Assembly (NCBI RefSeq): GCF_024586455.1 | Contig: NC_065923.1 | Span: 45,702,264 to 45,766,263, forward strand | Source of the DNA: Bactrocera neohumeralis | Taxonomy: Eukaryota > Arthropoda > Insecta > Diptera > Tephritidae | DNA length: 64,000 bases | Reading direction: 5' to 3' | Part shown: piece by piece, positions 57,342-64,000 of the stretch | Layout of the letters: the number at the start of each line of letters is the position of its first letter | Position numbering within the stretch: position 1 is the first letter of the stretch | Notes under the pieces: generated by a model | Seen by the model: the letters and a program-made list of their open reading frames with translations, nothing else | Told to the model about the DNA's origin: nothing | Databases searched by the model: none | Made by a program: the position numbers and the translations under genes

Positions 57342-57476
57342 GACAACATTCAGTGCACTATAGTCAAAATTCCAGCCGAAATGCTGAACCAGGTCATTGA
57401 AAATTTATGTAAACTGGTACAGACATGCAAACGGAACAATGGTGGTCATTCGGTCGACATTGTGTTCAAATCAAAA
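57342..57476 (+). pseudogene. IS630-type transposase C-terminus
   Basis: An uninterrupted 45-codon frame reads DNIQCTIVKIPAEMLNQVIE then TCKRNNGGHSVDIVFKSK, the conserved C-terminal helix and tail of an insect IS630-type transposase. Just upstream (57275-57330) a shifted frame gives the remains of a PPRSRDLT motif. Confidence 0.75.
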
Positions 57477-58094
57477 ATTTCATAATATTATCTTCATAAC
57501 GAAAACAAAAAAAGCAGAACCATTTTGGACCAAACACAAAATAATAACATTTGAGGGGACCACTGACCTTTCTTCTGGCATTGTGTCTATGCTAATGATA
57601 TTTACTAATTTAACGATATTTAATATTTTACATAATTTATGGTTTCTTTAGGCTTTCTTCCATATTACGCATCATTTATGCTTTTATGGTTACATCGAAA
57701 TTCAGCAAACCAGTAGTTGACCATTGATTATACTGAAGCAGATAAGAAGTTATCAAGCCATTGCTTTGCATCAACGGTATTTTTTCCATCGGGCAACATT
57801 GATTTATCCCTTAATTAGGTATTTTCCATAAAGTAAGTGAAAAGTCGTCACTTTGAGATGAATAATTTGAGGACGATTGGTTGAAATGTCATGAAGCTTT
57901 GCTTTTCTTCTTTTTTATTCGTGGGGAAGTCTCTCGGTCAAGACATAGGCTTTTCAGCACATGTTGTATATAACGCATGATTGAAATTTGCCGCCATTTA
58001 TGTAGTAAACTGTTGATAACTCTAAAAAAAAAACAAACCGAAGCTGAGAATTTAGGCTTATTAAAAATGGAGCTATAGAAGAAAGAATAACGTG

Positions 58095-58190
58095 TGATTG
58101 ACGAAAAATAACGTCCGCAACGTGTCACTGTTTGCTGTGGATTCGGGCTGGAGGCATAATTGGACTATACGTTTTAAAAATGCTGCAATG
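58095..58190 (+). pseudogene. IS630-type transposase scrap (catalytic core)
   Basis: Reads RPQRVTVCCGF followed by WAGGIIG-type sequence in a shifted frame, matching the segment after the first catalytic aspartate in the same broad family. Very short and broken. Confidence 0.45.
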
Positions 58191-58194
58191 TTGC

Positions 58195-58325
58195 TTCAAT
58201 CCCTTCCCACGACAGTCGCTTCTAAGTAAAAGGAACGGACCCGGATTTTTATCCGACTAAGGACTGAGCATCATTCATCGAATTTACTTCAGGAATGTTT
58301 TCTGTCGCTACAACAACAACGTTGT
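58195..58325 (+). repeat. LINE or SINE 3' end with CAA-rich tail
   Basis: Sequence gacccggatttttatccgac, then gaatgttttctgtcgctaca ending in acaacaacaacgttg. This resembles the 3' terminus of a fly LINE/SINE family with (CAA)n tails, recognised from memory only. Confidence 0.45.
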
Positions 58326-58549
58326 TTCAATGAAATTCCGCCGCATTTTTGCAGAATATTCATGGAAAATTTCAACAAATGAGTGCGTATGTGTATGGAA
58401 AGCCGTGAAGGCCATTTGTCTGATTATTCCATAAATTATTTTATCTTATGTAGTTTCTGATTCTTTAAAAAAATACTAATATTTATATTTTCTTTTTAAT
58501 TCCAATCTAGCGTTATTTTTGCGGCTTTCTTGATATTTTCCACTTACAT

Positions 58550-60071
58550 TGTAACAAAAAAATACCCGAGAATTGTAAATAAAACGCAAAATATCTAACT
58601 CTTCAACAATATTTATTTTGTTGCCTTCAAACTAATCCCCATCAAATGTAATACTCTTATGCCAACGATTTTTCCAGTCCTCAAAACACTTTAATACGTA
58701 CTTTTTGGTATGGCCTTCAGCTCTTCAGCACCTTCAGCGAATTTTATTTTGTCTCTTCGATTGCCTGAAAAACGGGTTCCAAGGAACGACAATTTCAGTT
58801 TAGGGAACAAAAAAATCACACGGAGCCAAATCTGGTGAATACGGCGGTTGATCGACGGTATTCATTGGGTTTTTGGATTTTAATTCGGTTACAAATCCAA
58901 GAATTGTTCTCCTACAATTCCGTTTTCGATGGATGTTCTCACGCAAACGTCTCAATACGGCCAAATAGAACTCTTTATTGGCCGACTGTCCGTCCGGAAG
59001 AAATTTATGAAACATCAAAACGAATGGGTCTGGCAGTGAATGAAGGCAAGACGAAATATCTTCTGACATCAAACAAACAGTCGTCGCTCTCGCGACTTGG
59101 CACTCACGTCACTGTTGACAGTCATAACTTCGAAGTTGTAGATAATTTCGCCTATCTTGGAACCAGTGTAAACACCACCAACAATGTCAGCCGGGAAAAC
59201 CAACGCAGGATAACTCTTGCCAACAGGTGCTACTTCGGACTGAGCAGGCAAGTGAGAAGTAAAGTCCTCTCTCGACGAACAAAAACCAAACTCTATAAGT
59301 CACTTATTATTCCCGTCCCACTATATGGTGCAGAGGAATGGACGATGACAACAACTGATGAGTCGACGTTGCGAGTTTTCAAGAGAAAAGTCCTGCGAAA
59401 GATTTATGGTCCTTTGCGCATTGGCCACGGCAAATATCGCATTCGTCGGAACGATGAGCTGTATGAGATATACTATATGACGACATTGACATAGTTCTGC
59501 GAATTAAAAGACAGCGGCTACGCTGGCTAGGTCATATTGTCCGGATGGACGAAAACACTCCCGCTCTGAAAGTATTCGACGCAGTACCCGCCGTGGGAAG
59601 CAGAGGAAGAGGAAGACGTCCACTCCGTTGGAAGGACCAAGTGGAGAAGGACCTGGCTTCGCTTGGAATATCCAATTGGCGCCACGTAGCGAAAAGAAGA
59701 AACGACTGGCGCGCTGTTGTTAACTCGGCTATAATCGCGTAAGCGGTGTCTACGCCAATAAAGAAAAAGAACACGCTGCTATAGACTAATATAGTTTTTT
59801 TTTTTTGGTTTCAGCTCGTTTTTCCCTCTATGTCAATGATTGTTGACTTTACATTCTAAATGATTCCGCACACGAAGTTAGAAATACAATATTGGAGACA
59901 AATTCTTTGCTCGATATTTTTATCCATTGTAAACAGTATTGAGGTGTACCGACTTAGGCAGCTGGTGTAAACAAACTGGTTGACAGATCGCGCTCATATT
60001 TGGAATGGTAAATAGGATAGTATCATTTACCTTGGGAATTTAATCACAATTTCCGGGTGCTTTTTTGTCAC
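58550..60071 (-). mobile_element. Mariner carrying a nested RTE-like insertion
   Basis: The ends match as inverted repeats: ttgtaacaaaaaaatacccg (58550-58569) against the complement of cgggtgcttttttgtcacaa (60054-60073). Both continue into a shared gaattgt-a-taaa stretch. The minus strand encodes the catalytic end (NTVDQPPYSPDLAPCDFF, 58800-58870) and FHKFLPDGQSANKEFYLAVL (58955-59010). The helix-turn-helix end lies beyond 59780. About 760 bp of RTE-like sequence splits it, after which mariner sequence resumes near 59810. Related to 40378, 46165 and 51115. Confidence 0.75.
59016..59775 (+). mobile_element. RTE-like LINE fragment, copy E, 3' portion, best preserved
   Basis: A long frame (to 59494) reads SKRMGLAVNEGKTKYLLTSN, NFEVVDNFAYLGTSVN (thumb YLG), RRITLANRCYFGLSRQVRSK, LYKSLIIPVPLYGAEEWTM and FKRKVLRKIYGPLR. 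After a small slip near 59480 coding continues as KRQRLRWLGHIVRMDENTPA (near 59510-59565) and GRRPLRWKDQVEKDLASL to about 59742. The 3' end is gctgttgttaactcggctat, cggtgtctacgcc, then aataaagaaaaagaa. It is 5'-truncated after reverse transcriptase motif C and inserted in a mariner. Confidence 0.85.
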
Positions 60072-60074
60072 AAA

Positions 60075-61070
60075 TCATTAATGCTTAAAGCTCTTGTACC
60101 TATGTATTTACGCCGTCGTATATACAGACATACAAATGAACGATAAAATCTTTGCTGACTTTAAAAATAGTTCACTTGCAGATAATAAATCTGCGAACAT
60201 TAACTTTCCAACTGCATGCGAGCTCTATGCGACAAACAAAGTGCAGAGAAGTAAATAAAACGCGCAAATGAAGTGAAGGCAATTAAAAGGAGTAAGAGGG
60301 TGTTCATTTCGTACGAGAATGAATGTTATACAGCCGTGGATGTTAGAGTAATAAAATTTGTTTTGAATATTTTGACTTTTAATGTTTTAAAGCGGCCTCT
60401 GTCTGCTTTCAAGTTTGACAGACATACAATTTTTAAAGAGAAGGGATTTCGAAGAGGGAAAACTTTCTAAATACTTTATTTAAATGGTAAACCCGATTTA
60501 CACACTGTACATACTTACTACACATATTTAAGTCCTTAAATAAATATGTGTATATACATAAATAATATGTGTGGAGAACTTTGCTGTAGTTTTTATCAGT
60601 ACTACTTATCCATAATACTCTTAGCCAGACAATAACAGGTAACAAAGGCACTAACAGATTTCTACAAAAGGATTTATAGTTGCTGCAGTCAAAGCAGTAA
60701 TGTTGTTGATAGTTTGGAATACAATACTGTATTTACGGACAGACAGAGAGCACACAGTTGCTTGAAATTCGCATAAAAAATTTTTGTGTTAATAAAATAT
60801 TATAGGTGGCAGAGTTTTGATTCGTAAGTGGTTTGCTAAATGCATAGGCTGACTAAAAGAGACTCCTATCGGCGAAAATATCGAAAGAATAAACAAAATG
60901 GATGTGTTGGGCATGAGATTAATTTACCGCGGTCACTCATACCAATGAACCAATGAACTGATGCTTCTGAGCAGTCTTTGAAGCTGTCTCAAAATTAACC
61001 CGTTTTTTCGATATGAAGTATATAACTGTGTTAGTATATATATGACTTCATCTATTTCCTATCGACAGTC
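60075..61070. other. No gene seen
   Basis: AT-rich, with short frames at 60273-60470 and 60433-60651 on opposite strands. No family resemblance. Confidence 0.45.
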
Positions 61071-61074
61071 AACC

Positions 61075-61320
61075 TTGTGGACAGCACGACCGAGTCCAAA
61101 GTGAGGAAAGCCGCAAAAGTCAACAAGCAAATTATTTCGCCCAAACATGTTGTGAAAATCACATGGAATAGTTTACATATATTGACTATCCTGAAAGGAT
61201 AAAAAATCTTGAGTGGTTATAGTCTTACAAGAACTTTTGAAAGATGAAATTGTTTAAATGAAAAAGTGTTGTTTCATCAGGATAATATGAAAAAGTGGCA
61301 CTTGCGCTAAACTTTATTGT
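61075..61320 (+). pseudogene. Mariner transposase scrap
   Basis: Degenerate plus-strand pieces: STTESKVRKAAKVNKQIISP near 61083-61145, and KVLFHQDNMKKWH near 61265-61305, the latter being the VLFHQDNA motif with the second catalytic aspartate. Frames are broken between them. Confidence 0.6.
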
Positions 61321-61940
61321 GACAACAGAGGGCGTGGAGAGAACTTAAATCTATAAACTCAACCACTACCGGCTGTTACCCCGGTGGCATGCACAGCAAG
61401 GCATAAATAACTGCTTGTTTTGTTGCATTGGCTGTTTCAGCCATTTTTCCTTTATTTCTTGGCAATATTTACACACGATGCAGAAGGGCGGAAGAATCCA
61501 CCAAAAAGCGAATTGCAACCCAAGTAAAAGCAAGAGTATATGTGAAAATACGCTCTGCAAAGGCTTGCAGTGGTTGGAAGCGAAACTAAAATGATCCGCA
61601 ACGGCAACTAAATTTATGCGTGGTCGGTTGCCAATGGGTCTAGGACCCACAGTCAATTTGAAAATTAATCGCTTATGTGGCGATACGAAAAAGGGTTTTT
61701 AGACTATCTTCGATATATTTTTCAGCGAAAGTCATTTCTTTCAGCAAATATATTAACTGTGAAACATAATATTCGAATTATATAAATTTTTGCTTTTCAA
61801 GGGTTACATGACAGTCTAACCAGGCAACTTTTGTGAATTAAAAAAGCTACTGGATCAGTTGCTTTAAAATTTTATAGGTACATTTTAAGGATAAACAGTA
61901 AAATTTTTGAATAATAAAATTAAATGTTTTTCGAGTAACA
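61321..61940. other. No gene established
   Basis: A 96-codon minus frame at 61366-61656 (with a hydrophobic stretch HILLLLLGLQFAFWWILPPF) has no recognised relative. It could be chance. Confidence 0.35.
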
Positions 61941-61944
61941 CGGG

Positions 61945-62545
61945 ATCTCCGACGGCGTTCAAAACAAATAGCCTGAGATCTAGACGATCTTTAAGTCCTC
62001 GCCACAGACCCAAGACATGAGCTCATAAAAACTTTCCTTCAGTAAGGCACCGTCTTGTTGAAACCAAAGCTCGTCCAAATCAACATGCTCCGATGTAGGC
62101 ACGAAAAAGACTGTAACATTATGGCCGGCTTTATTTTTGAAGAAATACGGACTAATGGCCTCTTCTCATAGAACACTCCAAACAGTGACTTTTTGAGGAT
62201 ATAACGTCGTCTCAATAATAACTTGTGGATTATCAATACTCCAAATGCGATCATTTTTTTGCCATTGAAGCACCCATTCAACCGAAAGTGAGTTTCATCG
62301 CTGAACAAAATTGTCTTGTTAAAATTGGGATCGTTGGCGTGCGCCGCGTTTGATGGTCGTTCGGCTTCAATTTATGCACGAGTTTGATTTTGTAAGCTCG
62401 CAAAACCAAGATCCTTTCATAAAACCGGTTATAATGTGAAAGAGCACAGTTTAAATATATTTTCCATTTTAAAATAACACAGAGAATAATTTTGTACTTG
62501 CCTGAAGAAAACTTAAGCTTTAAACTTTTTATAACAAATTTTGTT
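61945..62545 (-). pseudogene. IS630-type transposase remnant
   Basis: Minus-strand pieces in order: AYKIKLVHKLKPNDHQTRR (about 62340-62400), KTILFSDETHFRLNGCFNGK (first catalytic Asp, 62255-62315), YFFKNKAGHNVTVF-type sequence near 62110-62150, and LDELWFQQDGA near 62045-62080 (second catalytic Asp region). It has few stops but frames shift several times. It is outside the inverted arms and is the best-preserved member of this family in the window. Confidence 0.78.
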
Positions 62546-62549
62546 TGCA

Positions 62550-63185
62550 AATTATTTACAGTACACAGAAAAACGCATTATGAAGTAATTAATCTTAAAA
62601 AATATCTTCAAATTGTTTAATGAAGTCAAAGCCAAAAGGTTGCACTACAGTGGGTGAAAGAATTTTCTAATAAAAACTTTTGAGTAAAAAGAAATCAATT
62701 TAAGTTGAATTTCTCCAGCAAGATAATTACCAAAGGACGCAGTGAGCCATAACCTGTTCAGAGAGTGGAAAATAAGCGGCGTAAAGATTAGTATAAGAAA
62801 ATATAATTTGCAAAAAGGGCAAGCGGGGTTAGTGGCAGCCCAGAGGCGGGCAAAAGATAAACGAGTGTAAACATTATGCATAACAAACTGTAAGGAAAAG
62901 TGATTTGAATACAAATTGTCTTTAAAATACTTAATGTGGTTTTTATAAGCGATCAAAGTATGTATAGTAGTTGATGTTTAGGAATCGTATAGTTGCAAAT
63001 ATCAATGGTGATTTGAATGATAATCAATGAGTCAGATATAATTAAAAGTGTAATATATAATATCAGAACTGCAGATCAATAAGGAAGTAATGTATAGACT
63101 GCGGGAGGTGTGGTAATTCAGTGTGCGTCTACTGGGCGTTGAGTTGAGTGAACACTATTCAACAAATCTAAAGGAAAAATTTGCG
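62550..63185. other. No gene seen
   Basis: No protein family or repeat end recognised. A minus frame at 62645-62956 is unsupported. Confidence 0.45.
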
Positions 63186-63189
63186 CCTG

Positions 63190-64000
63190 ATGAGCTAAGA
63201 TGTCTGAGAGGTATTTGAGTTGTCCTGATTATGAAGCGAGACGCATATGCAGCTAAAAAATGAAAGAGGCCGAAATGCGTGAGTATGAAGAGCTTGAGAA
63301 GCTGCCCGAAAAGGGTAATGTTCGAAAACTCTACGAAAAGATGTTGCTCCTAACAGATGGTTTCAAGACCGGAAAGACCCAAAGTGGTATGTTCAGGGCA
63401 TACTGAAGTTATGAAGGGAACATTTCTCGAGCCTGATGATCGGCAATGAAAGCATAACACCAGGAGATGTTAAACCCGACTCCACCATCGTTGACGATGG
63501 AACAGATTTTCCATTAACCGAACTTGAAGAAGTTCGAATAGCAATTACATATATATGGCTTTTTAAGCGAAGTGTGTGAAAGACTGAAGCCCACCGTCAA
63601 CAAACTGATTGGACTTTATCAGTGTGGCTTTAGACCTTTCAAATCTACTATCGAATTTACTGTCGTCCAGATTTTCACCATGCGCCAAATCTTGAAAAAT
63701 ACCCGTGAAAAAAAGATCGCCTCTTCGCCGATTTCAAAGCCGCCTTCGACAGCACGAAAAGGAACTGTTTCTATGCTAACACCAAAAGCTCCGTCAGGAT
63801 CGGGAAGCACCTCTCCGAGGAGTTCGATACCAACCGCGGTTTCATATAAGGAAACTACCTTTCGTGTGACTTGCTCAATCTATTCCTGGAGAAAATAATA
63901 CGAACTGCAGTGCTAAATAGAGAGTGGACAATCTTCTATAAGAGTGTACAGCTGCTGGCGTACGCCGATAATATTGATATCATGGGCCTCGACAACCACG
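63190..64000 (+). mobile_element. RTE-like LINE fragment, copy F, runs off the window
   Basis: This begins upstream of reverse transcriptase: MREYEELEKLPEKGNVRKLY, LLTDGFKTGKTQSGMFRAY, then NESITPGDVKPDST and ELEEVRIAITY (63445-63560). The reverse transcriptase core follows in shifted frames: ERLKPTVNKLIGLYQCGFRP (63575-63640), FADFKAAFDSTKRN (motif A, about 63722-63765), FLEKIIRTAVLNRE, and SVQLLAYADNIDIMGLDNH, where motif C reads YADN instead of YADD. A segment between motif A and the GKHLSEEFDT region is deleted. It continues beyond base 64000. Confidence 0.83.

Noticed and set aside
61366..61656. 96-codon minus-strand frame with a hydrophobic segment
   Set aside because: No similarity recognised, no splice or promoter context, and length within chance expectation for this region.
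1..64000. CRISPR arrays, tRNA, rRNA or bacterial operons
   Set aside because: No regular spacer-repeat array, cloverleaf or rRNA core was noticed. The repeat content is that of an insect genome.

Overview
The window is AT-rich, repeat-dominated insect DNA. Its mobile elements (an I-clade LINE, LOA-type LINEs, RTE-like LINEs and several mariner/IS630-type transposase families) and its short dispersed repeats look dipteran, and the repeat ends resemble what I remember from tephritid fruit flies. That identification is pattern recognition, not a search. I see no intact host gene, rRNA, tRNA or CRISPR. Nearly all recognisable coding sequence belongs to transposable elements, most of it broken.

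The dominant structure is a very large imperfect inverted duplication. Sequence 1-24319 reappears, reverse-complemented and in reverse order, in 31267 to about 54680. Paired anchors include 1261-1440 with 52560-52740, 1973-2305 with 51720-52058, 3720-4360 with 49960-50690, 5690-6690 with 48410-49440, 9340-10200 with 44390-45250, 10255-14850 with 42940-44390, 15640-15770 with 42190-42320, 17990-18960 with 39180-40190, 19690-20360 with 33040-33680, and 22680-24319 with 31267-32885. One block aligned by hand is about 88% identical. Some insertions are shared by both arms (the IS630-type remnants, LOA-A). Others occur in one arm only and face an empty site in the other (mariner 7789-8560, repeat 8812-9332, LOA-B, the 14996-15459 MITE, RTE copy A). 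The duplication is therefore old and is not a simple read fold-back.

Left arm (1-24319): mostly non-coding, with RTE copy A, IS630-type remnants, a mariner, a 0.5 kb dispersed repeat, a nested LOA complex at 10255-14850, a MITE with roughly 100-bp terminal repeats, RTE copy B and more transposase remnants. A 78-codon open frame on the minus strand at 342-578 is unrecognised.

Centre (24320-31266): a 100-N gap whose left edge is exactly where arm homology stops. It is followed by an I-clade LINE with ORF1 and ORF2 nearly complete but its 3' end replaced by an RTE-like fragment, then a partial dispersed repeat.

Right arm (31267-about 54680): the same backbone, expanded at 33680-39180 by arm-specific insertions. 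These include a fragment of an unidentified, protein-coding repetitive gene (about 34918-35560) and an RTE copy interrupted by a 720-bp insertion with a 13-bp target duplication. Mariner fragments and the LOA-A partner follow.

Right flank (54680-64000): outside the visible inverted repeat. It holds a mariner with an in-frame internal deletion, transposase scraps, an RTE copy nested in a mariner, and an RTE copy running off the window end.
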